Position numbers and translations under genes: made by a program
The notes under the pieces: model-generated
What the model was told of the DNA's origin: nothing
What the model saw: the letters and a program-made list of their open reading frames with translations, nothing else
Databases searched by the model: none
Shown here: positions 40,298 through 48,963 of the stretch, one piece after another
How positions within the stretch are numbered: position 1 is the first letter of the stretch
Layout: every line of letters starts with the position of its first letter
NCBI GenBank assembly: GCA_014084085.1
Contig: NPFB01000081.1
Span: 8,490 to 72,489 of the forward strand
DNA: 64,000 nt
From: Hondaea fermentalgiana
Lineage: Eukaryota; Sar; Bigyra; Thraustochytrida; Thraustochytriidae
Direction of reading: 5' to 3'

Positions 40298-40778
40298 GCA
40301 GCCTTTTGTTTTTTCGTCGACGAAGAAAGAAGAAAAGCCAACAATCAAAACGGAAGCTGAATTTGTAGCTGGGCTCGACGCTCTGGCCGAGGTCGAAGGC
40401 TTTGAGACAGGTTCCTATACTCCTTCGGACCATGGCAGAGGCATGCAAGAAGCAAATGAACGCGACATCGAGTCGGATGATGCTTATGAACATGAATGGG
40501 CTGAGGAAGAGTCAAAGACGCCTAGCATACGGAGTGACGTAGAACAAGAGGAATCCCGGGAGGATATTGCGCAACAAATACCGCCATGCGACCCAGCAGC
40601 GCTCTTTCTTGATGTGTCTGCTTTGCTGGACGCCGGAGGTTCCATTTCATCAGACAGTTCGATAGAGTCTGCATTCACTGGGGTCGAGGAGGAAGAGATG
40701 TCAGAAGGAAAGAACAGAGATGACGACAGTCAAGCGGGAACAATTTCAGAGGCGGACTCGACGCTGTCCTTTGCATGA
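39786..40778 (+). CDS. SelW/Rdx-like thioredoxin-fold protein with inserted C2H2 finger
   Basis: This codes for 330 aa from ATGGAGGAG. Residues about 15-140 resemble a Rdx/SelW-type domain: VTLERCKGCETHQHCTKHQ (the CxxC pair and following helix), KYDEYHEALLSEIQHRFPG, then RLGAFEVSAAF, and a final KIETQKWPC. Between the CxxC helix and the KYDEY helix sits a C2H2-type finger, YVCRFPRC, 12 residues, HNKRQH (about 38-61). A CxxC redox or metal function for the fold is expected. A poly-Gln run (about 159-174) follows, then an acidic, Ser-rich tail. The finger might be native to this family or an insertion; I cannot tell without homologues. The gene lies downstream of the CACGA array. The product does not contain an in-frame TGA, so it is not a selenoprotein. 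Confidence 0.6.
40257..40303. repeat. CAA run encoding poly-Gln
   Basis: About fifteen CAA units (with a terminal CAG) in frame, inside the Rdx-like gene. Confidence 0.9.
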
Positions 40779-41035
40779 CGTATTCTTCTCTTTCATCAGC
40801 CATTTTGACCAAGATCGAGGAAAGTAGGAGAGAAGGAAGGATAAAAGGATGAATCCAAATGTCCAAATTTTTTTTTTTTAACTGTAAGTGAACGCATTTG
40901 GGGGAGGTTGATGATATCGACAAGTTACTTTTAGCTTGACATGTTGAACTAGCATGAAAGAAAACAAACAGAAAAGATGCAAATCTTTCGTTGATGGTGA
41001 TCAGACTCGGAACTTTCAAATCAAAAGATGCTCGG

Positions 41036-42214
41036 TCAGAAGACGGTAATGAGAGCAAAGCAGGCGTAAAGAAGGAAAACCGGATACGCAATGAGGAATC
41101 GCTGCTCTGACATTTGCGTGGCGGCTTCAAAAAAGCGCGTGGCGGTCTGTGTACACCAAAGAATAGCGATAAGCGTAAGAGGCGTACCTATCGTGGACGC
41201 CTCGCGAAGGTCAAAGAGGATGGTCACTGCGGAAAGAAGAACAATCGGAAGTAAACAGTAGCCTAGCACGGAGCAGACGCGGTAGATGTCAATGACAGTA
41301 TTGCCTGCGTGGTTCATAAGGTTGATGACAACGTAGATGAAGAGGCAGCCCATGACGCCAAAGCCAAAGACATATCCGAAGAAGAGCTTGCCACTGAGCA
41401 TAAGGCAAAAGCCTTGGACCAGTGCAAAGACGAGAGGACCTGCCATGTCGGCATCGGCCAAAATCTCAGGTTCGATCGTTTTCGTGGGCACAATGACGGC
41501 AATCGTCTTTGTCCGAATGTGATCAAAATTAATGCCCAACTCTTCCAAGAGTGGTGGTTCGTCCTCGTAATTGACAGGACCTCCTGGAACAACCTCTGGC
41601 TCGGGAGGGGGAGCGCCAAACCCGTGAGAGGTGTATTGAGGCATGGCGGAGGAGCCATCTGCTGCGCTGGCGGCGCCAAACCCCTTTGACGACGATGAGG
41701 AAGAAGATGACGATCCTCCGAAGCCTGACGTACCCGTTACGGAGGAAGGCGGTGGAGGTCCCGAAGCGCTTCCACTGGACGAGGACATGTTGAAACCCGT
41801 GGACGTATAAGCTTGTCCACCAAAGGCGCTGTTGCCGGAGGATCCATGAGGCATTGACCCTGATCCGCTTCCGCCAGGCGGCGGCGCAGATGATGCCGCC
41901 GTTGAGAACCATTCATCCTCGCTCGGCGCTGCGCCGGCAGGCACCTGGACGTGGGAGAATGTTTGTGGTTGTGATTGCCACGAGTCTTGCTGCTGTTGAT
42001 GGCTGCCGTAATCGTAGCTGTTGTGGTTGTGGTTGTTGTTGTTGTCGTAGCTGTTGCCTCCATATTGCTGCTGCGATGGCGGTTGTTGCTGCTGGCCTTG
42101 GTCATAGCCAGGTTGCCCAAACCCCCCCTGCGAGTATGGAGACTGCTGGCTGTAGTGGCCGTACCCACCGCCATGGTTGCTGTTGCTGTTATTGTTGTTG
42201 TTGTTGCCGTACAT
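41036..42214 (-). CDS. YIP1/YIPF5-family Golgi/ER membrane protein
   Basis: This codes for 392 aa from the ATG at 42214 (a TTG three codons earlier is not used). The N-terminal half is Asn/Gln/Gly/Ser-rich and disordered. The Yip1 domain begins at about aa 225 with PLLEELGINFDHIRTKTIAV and carries five hydrophobic helices: PLVFALVQGFCLMLSGKLFF, GVMGCLFIYVVINLM, CSVLGYCLLPIVLLSA, LTLIAILWCTQTATRFFEAA and FLIAYPVFLLYACFALITVF. The LLEELGI plus GYCLLP signatures are typical of YIP1/YIPF5 rather than YIF1. It acts in COPII vesicle formation and ER-Golgi traffic by binding YPT/Rab GTPases. The long Gln/Asn tail is unusual for the family and is coded by CAA/CAG-rich DNA. Confidence 0.92.
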   Translation of the reverse strand: MYGNNNNNNSNSNHGGGYGHYSQQSPYSQGGFGQPGYDQGQQQQPPSQQQYGGNSYDNNNNHNHNSYDYGSHQQQQDSWQSQPQTFSHVQVPAGAAPSEDEWFSTAASSAPPPGGSGSGSMPHGSSGNSAFGGQAYTSTGFNMSSSSGSASGPPPPSSVTGTSGFGGSSSSSSSSSKGFGAASAADGSSAMPQYTSHGFGAPPPEPEVVPGGPVNYEDEPPLLEELGINFDHIRTKTIAVIVPTKTIEPEILADADMAGPLVFALVQGFCLMLSGKLFFGYVFGFGVMGCLFIYVVINLMNHAGNTVIDIYRVCSVLGYCLLPIVLLSAVTILFDLREASTIGTPLTLIAILWCTQTATRFFEAATQMSEQRFLIAYPVFLLYACFALITVF

Positions 42215-43919
42215 CTTCGCCAAGTCCCTGTTCCGGTGACGCTCCGCCGCTGCCGCGCGCGCTTGCTTTCGCTCGAGTCAAAGGATCCCAGACGCGCACG
42301 TACTGCTCGCCCGCTGCGCCGGGTGCCTGCCGCCTCGCTCCTTGCGCGAGACCGACGCGCGCGCTCGCGAGCGTGTTCGCTTTCCCGCTCTGGCCGCTAT
42401 GATGGCCACGTCATAACGAGGAACAGCGTCCAAGAAGAACGACGAAGGGGGCAATGCCATTTGCAGCACAATAGAGCAGTGAGAGGGAAACGAGAGAGGC
42501 TGCGCAAGGGCAGAGATCTCGCCGACGTTGCTTTTAGCCATGAAAGCCACCTGTGACAGCCAGCTGCTGCTGCTGCTGTGGCCAATGAGTGAGCCAATTT
42601 CCTGGGATCGGGAAACAGAGAGCAGGAGATGGTATGGTGCACGTGAAGCAGGAAAAATGCACTCACCAATGACTCTGACAGACAATGTATGCGATCGCTT
42701 GACCGATATGCCATCTATCCATTGGTGACGGGATGAACGCCCGTCGTCATCATCATTGCCACGAGACGAGATAAGTCCATCTGTACACACACAACGCTCG
42801 TGTGCGTGTGTTTACCGGCATCACATGACGACCGTAGCATTCATTCTCTTCGTTCTGGAGAGTTTCCGTATGCGCAGAATCTTGCTCCAAGAGACAAGTC
42901 CACGCACGACTGCAATATGCATCCGTGTAGGCGATGAAAGCACCTTGCCACCACCACCACACCCGGGCGTGTCCGCTCCTGCCGTCGGAAACCAAGCTTT
43001 CTTTTCCGGGCCCAGACAGTCCAATTTCACTCGCACCGCGCCTTCATTCATCCCTTCCCTTCCTTGCCACCTCAACTTCATGCATCCCCTTTCCGCATTC
43101 ACTGTCAGATGGAGGCACCAGCCAAAGCATTCTTCATCTCGCACAGCGCTTCCTTTCTGTGGCCAGCCATGAGCGGCCGTCACTCCGTTTCACGCCGCTG
43201 TCCGCCCCACCGTTCGCGCTCTCCGTCGCCGACTCTCCCGACCTAGCTGCGCACTCGAGTCCTCCTTCGCAACAGCTTCCGCTCGCAGCCTTTCCGCCAC
43301 GTTTCACGCGTCCCCAAGCCAGGCTTCCCCGTTGGCGCGCCGCAAGCCCGCCTTCTTCATGAGCTCTTCGGGGTCGCTCTCGGGCGCCTTCTCCTCCCTC
43401 CCTGCTTTTCGCTCTCTTTCCCTGCCTCTCTTTGCCCTATCAGCCCTATCATTTCCATGGGCTCGCGCCCATAAAGGCGGCCGCGCCCGATCCGCCGCGG
43501 CGACCGGTCCCGGGCCGCGGCCTCGGCGCCAAACCCGCGGGCCCCGCCGCGGGCCGCCTCCCCGCGCCCGCGGCGGCCTCNNNNNNNNNNNNNNNNNNNN
43601 NNNNNNNNNNNNNNNNNNNNNNNNNNNNNNNNNNNNNNNNNNNNNNNNNNNNNNNNNNNNNNNNNNNNNNNNNNNNNNNNCCGCGGCGGCCTCTCCGCGG
43701 CGCGCGGGGGCCGGAGGCCGCGCGGCCTCGGCGGAAAAGGCGCGGGAAGGGCGGCCTTCCCGGGTCGGGGCCGCGTGCACGGCGCCTCATATTACATAGG
43801 CGCAACGTGTGGCTCCTGCGAGGCAACTTCGCGATCCTGAACAAACCCGCAAAGAAAGCATCGTCTGCAAGCCAGGGAGCGAGCGAGCGAGCAGCCAGCG
43901 AGCAGCGAGCGACAGGACG
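42215..43919. other. Divergent intergenic region containing the assembly gap
   Basis: This is upstream of both YIP1 (-) and RibB (+). It includes a CACTGTCAG word at 43100-43108 and the 100-N gap with GC-rich flanks. No supported gene. Part of the RibB promoter may be missing in the gap. Confidence 0.5.
43581..43680. other. 100-N assembly gap
   Basis: Exactly 100 unknown bases. Both edges end in the same 13-bp word CCGCGGCGGCCTC (43568-43580 and 43681-43693), so the two contigs may overlap or a tandem repeat may have been collapsed. Confidence 0.95.
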
Positions 43920-44717
43920 ATGAGCGGCGCCGATGGAGAGAACGCGACGAGCGCCGGCACCATGAGCGAGGGCGTCAAGGCGTGCGTGGAGGCCTTCAAG
44001 AACGGCAAGCCGTGCATGGTCTTTGACAGCGCGTTCCGGGAGGGCGAGACGGACTTGCTGTTCCCCGGCATCGGCACCAAGCCCGAGTGGATCCGCCGTC
44101 TGCGCAAGGAGTGCGGCGGTCTGCTGTTCCTTGCCATCGGCGACGAGGTCGGCGAGATGTTCGGCATGCCCTACCTTCAGGACCTCTTTAAGGAGATGGA
44201 GGGCTCGCACGCCGTGCTCAAGGCCCTCGACACGACGGATCTCCAGTACGACTCGCGCTCCGCCTTTACCGTCTCGCTCAACCACCGCAAGACCTTCACC
44301 GGCATCACCGACAAGGATCGCGCCCTCACCACGGCCCGCTTCGCCGAGCTCACCAAGGAGCTCCTCGACGAGAAGGCGGACCAGGAGGCCTGCATCAAGC
44401 GCCTTGGCGAGGAGTTCCGCACCCCGGGCCACATTCCCGTGTGCCGCGAGAGCCCCGGCGGCCTCAAGAACCGCCGCGGCCACACCGAGCTCGCCGTCTC
44501 GATCGCCCGCCTTGCAGGTCTTGCTCCTGTCACTATTGGCGCTGAGATGCTCGCCCCCGAGGGCGACCTCGCGCTTCCCGTCGAGGAGGCCCGCGCCTAC
44601 GCCAAGAAGCACGGCATCCCCATGGTTGAGGGCTACGAGCTCCTCGAGGCCCATGGCTTTGCCAAGGAGGCTTCCACTGAGGAGCCGGACGCCAAGAAGG
44701 CCAAGACCGACGAATAA
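43920..44717 (+). CDS. ribB: 3,4-dihydroxy-2-butanone 4-phosphate synthase, archaeal type
   Basis: This codes for 265 aa from ATGAGCGGC at 43920. It converts ribulose 5-phosphate to the four-carbon precursor of riboflavin (with Mg2+). Motifs in order: VFDSAFREGETDLLF (about 40-54, the acidic metal site), LRKECGGLLFLAIGDEV, AFTVSLNHRKTFTGITDKDR (about 118-137), EFRTPGHIPVCRESPGGLKN and RRGHTELAVSIARLAGLAPV (about 163-200). The NHRKTFTGIT form is that of archaeal RibB; bacterial, plant and fungal enzymes have a DARH/DAEH...TTGIS version. The protein is monofunctional, not fused to GTP cyclohydrolase II. A short acidic/Lys-rich tail follows. The promoter is interrupted by the assembly gap. Confidence 0.93.
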   Translation: MSGADGENATSAGTMSEGVKACVEAFKNGKPCMVFDSAFREGETDLLFPGIGTKPEWIRRLRKECGGLLFLAIGDEVGEMFGMPYLQDLFKEMEGSHAVLKALDTTDLQYDSRSAFTVSLNHRKTFTGITDKDRALTTARFAELTKELLDEKADQEACIKRLGEEFRTPGHIPVCRESPGGLKNRRGHTELAVSIARLAGLAPVTIGAEMLAPEGDLALPVEEARAYAKKHGIPMVEGYELLEAHGFAKEASTEEPDAKKAKTDE

Positions 44718-45588
44718 GCTCGACATTACACGTGTCTTGTCGCAAGTTAGGCCCTCGTCCTTTTCTTTTTCCAAATCTTCCCGCGCAAGCATCTCGATCG
44801 ATCGTTCGTCCGTCCTGAGTCTTGTTGTCTCAGGTCACGTCAGGTTCCGCTGAGCTGGACAGACCGGCGGCATATGCGCCGTGTTCTTACTCTGCTGCAG
44901 GTAGGCGGTCCAGCACACCCTGGCGTCTGCGTCACCCTCACTGCTAGACTGTTTATCTATTTTCTCATAATCAATATCATGCGCTGATGTTCAATCATCT
45001 GACACCCCAAAGTTCTTTTTTTCCTTGCTCGTCTTCTCGTCATTGTCGCTCGCTTCCTTTGTTGCTCGTGCGAGAAGCTCCATTTCATCGTTTCATCCAT
45101 GTTTGCCCTGTGTTAACAAACACGAAGCAGCTGCCTATTCACGCAACGAGCTCTTGATGTGATGCAGAGATCGTCACTCCACATCACACATTTCATTGAA
45201 AATTCCTCTTCTCCTCCTCGCCGCGACCTTCATACCTCCACGACCGATGCCCAAGTGAGCCTCGCTGCTGCAAGGTCGCCTGCAAGGTCTCCTCGGTCAA
45301 GGCGACCTTGTCTTCCTCGAGGTCGCCCTCGCTGGCTGGCTGGCCGGCGGGCCGGCGCGATGGTCTCGAGAGAAAGTCCACTTGCAGCCGCCGCCACTTA
45401 CTTCAACTTCGCGCACCGGCAGTGTGCGCGGCGAGCCCTTCTTCTTTGGTGGCTCCGGCCAATCCAATCCGGAAAGACAGACTCGCAGACAGACGCCCGC
45501 GCAGACCAGGGAAGCGCGCAGCGCGGCGAGCGAGCGGGAGCGCGCGAGGGCGGGGAAGCGAGCGGGCGGCGAGCAGCCGCGCGAGGCG
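44718..45588. other. Spacer between RibB and eIF3j
   Basis: 870 bp including RibB 3' sequence and the eIF3j promoter. It holds CTGG repeats near 45333-45350. No other gene. Confidence 0.5.
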
Positions 45589-46368
45589 ATGTCGTGGGAT
45601 GACGACGACTGGGAGACGGCGGCCGACCAGGTGCTGGCGGCCGCCGACGGCGTCGACGACGACAAGGCCGCCGCCGCCGCCCTCGAGGACAGCGACGACG
45701 AGGAGGTGGTAGACTTTGGCAACGAGGCCGAGGCCAGCGAGGCCACCAAGGCTCGCAAGCAAGGCGACGCCGCCAAGGCCAAGGCCAAGAAGATGACCAA
45801 GGCCAAGAAGAAGGAGATGGAGGAAAAGCTCGAGAAGGAGGCCGAGGCTCTTCGCAACGCCAAGCCACTCTCCAAGGAGGAGAAAATCGCAGAGAAGCAG
45901 CGCCTTCAGCAGCTTGCCGAGGAATCGGACCTCTCGCTCATGGGCGAAATGTTCCAGGCCAAGAAGGACGAAGGCACTCTCGATGCCCAGGCCATCCAGA
46001 GCCTTTTGCAGGCCGTTCCCCTCGAAGAAGAGGAGCAGTACAAGGACTTCGCCTCGGCGATCGGCCACCGCATCGAGGTCGAGGATGACTCGTTCATGAC
46101 CAAGGAGTTCCTCAAGGAGCTCTGCCGTCACCTCGGCCGCACCATCAAGGGTGAAGACTTTGCAGAGGTTGTTGCCGTGCTTAACGTTATTAAGAACGAG
46201 CGTGTCAAGACTGATCAGAACAAGAAGAAGAAGAAGGTGGGCAAGAAGTTTGCCAACGTTGCTCGTAGCAACACCGACGACCTTGCTGACTTTAGCGGTG
46301 CGGACGCTCGTGGCCTTGCTCACGCCGCCTCATACGTGGATGAGAACCTCGACGGTGACTTTATGTAG
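45589..46368 (+). CDS. Translation initiation factor eIF3 subunit J
   Basis: This codes for 259 aa from ATGTCGTGGGATG; the Met is the classic eIF3j start MSWDDDDWE. The acidic N-terminus is followed by a Lys/Glu-rich helix (KKMTKAKKKEMEEKLEKEAE), the conserved KLSKEEK-like LSKEEKIAEKQRLQQLAEES, then DLSLMGEMF, a middle domain with FASAIGHRI and LCRHLGRTI, and a Lys-rich C-terminus with QNKKKKKVGKKFANVARSN. eIF3j binds the 40S decoding site, promotes start-codon selection and mRNA recruitment, and associates loosely with eIF3. No unusual feature was seen; it is of normal length for the family. Confidence 0.95.
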   Translation: MSWDDDDWETAADQVLAAADGVDDDKAAAAALEDSDDEEVVDFGNEAEASEATKARKQGDAAKAKAKKMTKAKKKEMEEKLEKEAEALRNAKPLSKEEKIAEKQRLQQLAEESDLSLMGEMFQAKKDEGTLDAQAIQSLLQAVPLEEEEQYKDFASAIGHRIEVEDDSFMTKEFLKELCRHLGRTIKGEDFAEVVAVLNVIKNERVKTDQNKKKKKVGKKFANVARSNTDDLADFSGADARGLAHAASYVDENLDGDFM

Positions 46369-46529
46369 GCTATGCCGCGATGTCGCAATTGATTTTGCTC
46401 TCCCTCTGACTTTTCCTTTTTTCTTTTCTTTTTTTCACATTTGGGCACTCTTTGTTGTATTCGCGTTTGCCCATATCTATCCGACCACTCGGGTCTTGGT
46501 CAGTTCAAAGGCTGATGATGCTCGCTGGC

Positions 46530-47539
46530 TAGCGAGAATGGGGACTTGGACACTGCTACAATTCTTTTTGAGCGTGGCGCAAACGTGGATCTTCGGAACA
46601 GCGTAGGGAACACCGCACTGATGCTTGCTCGTGCTATGCCTTATTTGGCTAAAGTGCTTATTGAACATGGCGCGAGCCTGAATCTGCATGCAATCCATTG
46701 ATAGCTGCTTGCGACTGTGTGGGACCAGCTCACAATTGTGCAGTGTCCCTTAGATCATGGTGCTGACCTCGACACTTGCAAGACGTGATCGGGAATGCCG
46801 CTTTCATGTTTTCATGTTCTTGTAGCCAAGCTAAAATTGTTAGAATTGCTAGATTTCCTTGAATGTCCAAGATAAGGATGGTTAGACCTCTCTTATGCTC
46901 GCCTGTCGTTTTGCCGCGCCAGATATGGCAAAAAAAACTCGCTAAGTGTGGCGCCAGTCTCGATATGCGGGACGACTATGGCAATTCTGTGCTTATGCTT
47001 GCATGCAAAGAGCCCGCAAAACCTGAAAATCGTTGCGAAGACCTCTTGAATTGCGTCAAGCTCTGCTGGAAGGCGGTGGCAGATTCAAGCCTTATGGACG
47101 AGGAAGGCAATACTGCGCTCTCGGTCGCGAACGCTCATTCTCGGCAAGATGTTGTGGATATTCTTGCATTCGTCATGTCGTGCGAGCTGAGGTGGCGCGA
47201 GTGATCCTCGATCAGCTCAACCTCTCGTGAGCCTTGGTACTTCGTTTCCTTGACCAAAAATTCATTTCAGTGGGGAGGTGTGTGGACTTGACTGACGAGG
47301 AACTTGAATTGATGGAAGTGAGCTCGTCTGAGACTCGCAGAGCCATCCTGGAGCGCTTAGCGTCGCAAACGCCGTCCGAAAAGTCGTTGTCACGGCGGCT
47401 CTTCCAACGTGTGAGACAACTTTTCTCTTGGCTAGTCTTGATCGTGGAACGAAACGTAGAATCTGATTCTCTATTTTATTTCATTTGCGTCCAGCAGCCA
47501 GCTGTGCTAGCGAATAATTTTACTACTCGAAAGAAATAA
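46530..47539 (+). pseudogene. Decayed ankyrin-repeat gene
   Basis: Ankyrin signatures appear in the plus strand but no frame stays open. The frame at about 46540-46702 reads GDLDTATILFERGANVDLRN, NTALMLARAM and KVLIEHGASLNLHAIH before two stops. A further unit has PLDHGADLD. Frame 46863-47204 has LAKCGASLDMRDDYGNSVLM and a MDEEGNTALSVANAHSRQDV unit. A last segment, 47234-47539, has an acidic helical region in another frame. Several stops and frameshifts separate them. Ankyrin repeats bind proteins; the original partner is unknown. I call it a pseudogene rather than a multi-exon gene because the breaks fall inside repeats and carry no GT/AG pattern. Confidence 0.6.
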
Positions 47540-48911
47540 AGAAAGTTGTGTGCAGGGACGCTGATCATAAGAACCGCCAGGAATCTGCCGAGAAACTATG
47601 CTTGGTTGTTTGCTGCAGTCCTGACTGGCGAGTCTCTCGCATGGACGCTGTTTAGCGATGATCCGTCCCAAGCGTGCGAGTTCTTCCTTTTCACAGCATG
47701 GCGCGCAGTTTGGCGGACGGACGACCTCGCGTGAAACTGGAAAGAAAAATTGTATGAGACTTTGTTCAAGAACCACTTCCGACGACATTGTTCAGCTCAG
47801 ACTCTTTGCCTCACCGAGGCTGGTTGGCTGGTTCTTTTCCCATAATGCTTGTAGCGAATTCTCGACCCAAGCGTGCAGATTCTTCCATTTCACGGCGTGG
47901 CAAGAACGGGCAACTTCATTGACGAATGGTGGTCAATCTGTCAGCGAGTCGGCCCCCAGGCAGCCGGCCAGCCAATGGCCAACCAAGCAGCCCTCCATCC
48001 ATTCGTCCGTCCCAGTGACGATGGCTTCCGCGAGTCACACCACCAGGACTCGAGCGAACTGCTACGACGGACCGTTAAATTAGCGACAACGACGACGTCG
48101 ACGTCGACGCGACCGCTGCCTGCCGCCGCCCCTACCGCCGCTTGGAGTGCTTTTCTTCCGGCGCGTTGGAGCAGCGGCCGGCAGGCTTGTGCGTGAGAGG
48201 TCCGCGCAGCCTGCTGCGGATGTGCCTCGTCTTACATCCACTGCACCAACCAGTCACGGCGACAACACAACGTCCGCGGACGTCGTTTCCACCCAAGAAT
48301 CTCTTCCCGACAGGCCATGTCGAGTGCCTCGCGCATAACGGCCCCGCGGACGCGTCCCACGATCTGCTGCTCCTGCTACCTGCAGCTGCCAGCTGGTCGT
48401 CGACAGCCGCGCGCAGCATTGGCAGCTGCAGCTGGCAGCGAGAGCGAACAATCAATCCCCCACGCGCCGCGCAGATTGCGCTCGTAGGGAAGAGAGCTCC
48501 TTCTTGGCGGCGGTCTCGTCGCCGCACAGCGCCGCGTCCTCGAGCTCGTAACGGTCGCGCTTTGTTGGAGCCGCGGGGTACCGGTGGGCTGGCGCGCGCA
48601 GCGAGCGACCGAGCGACGTCTTCGCGTCCGGTCCTCGCGCGCCTCGGAGACCGCTCGCCCATCGCGATCGCGTCCACCGGCCGCCCGCGTCGCGCGTCCG
48701 TCGCTGCGCAGAGTCGACGGTTATTATGGACGACGTGGAGCTCGCTCTCTCTCGCGGCCTCGTGACGTCGCTCGCAACTTGAGGAGCACAAGCCAGCCAG
48801 CCACGAGCGCAGCGCTGGTGGTGTGGCGCGCCAAAGCTTCAGGCTAGAGCGCAGCGCTGCGCTCATGGAGTTCTCGTCGCGCAGGCGGTGCGGCTGTGTC
48901 CGTGGCCGCAT

Positions 48912-48927
48912 GCGTCCCAGTCCAAGT

Positions 48928-48960
<33 letters not shown>
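48912..48960. repeat. Hexanucleotide array (AGTCCC)n
   Basis: Eight near-perfect AGTCCC/AGTCTC units in noncoding DNA. Confidence 0.85.

Positions 48961-48963
<3 letters not shown>

Noticed and set aside
40484..40678. A short minus-strand frame inside the Rdx-like gene
   Set aside because: Antisense to the acidic tail; Ser/Cys-rich with no domain.
43449..44792. A 447-codon minus-strand frame running through the N gap
   Set aside because: It crosses unknown bases, overlaps RibB antisense and has no domain.
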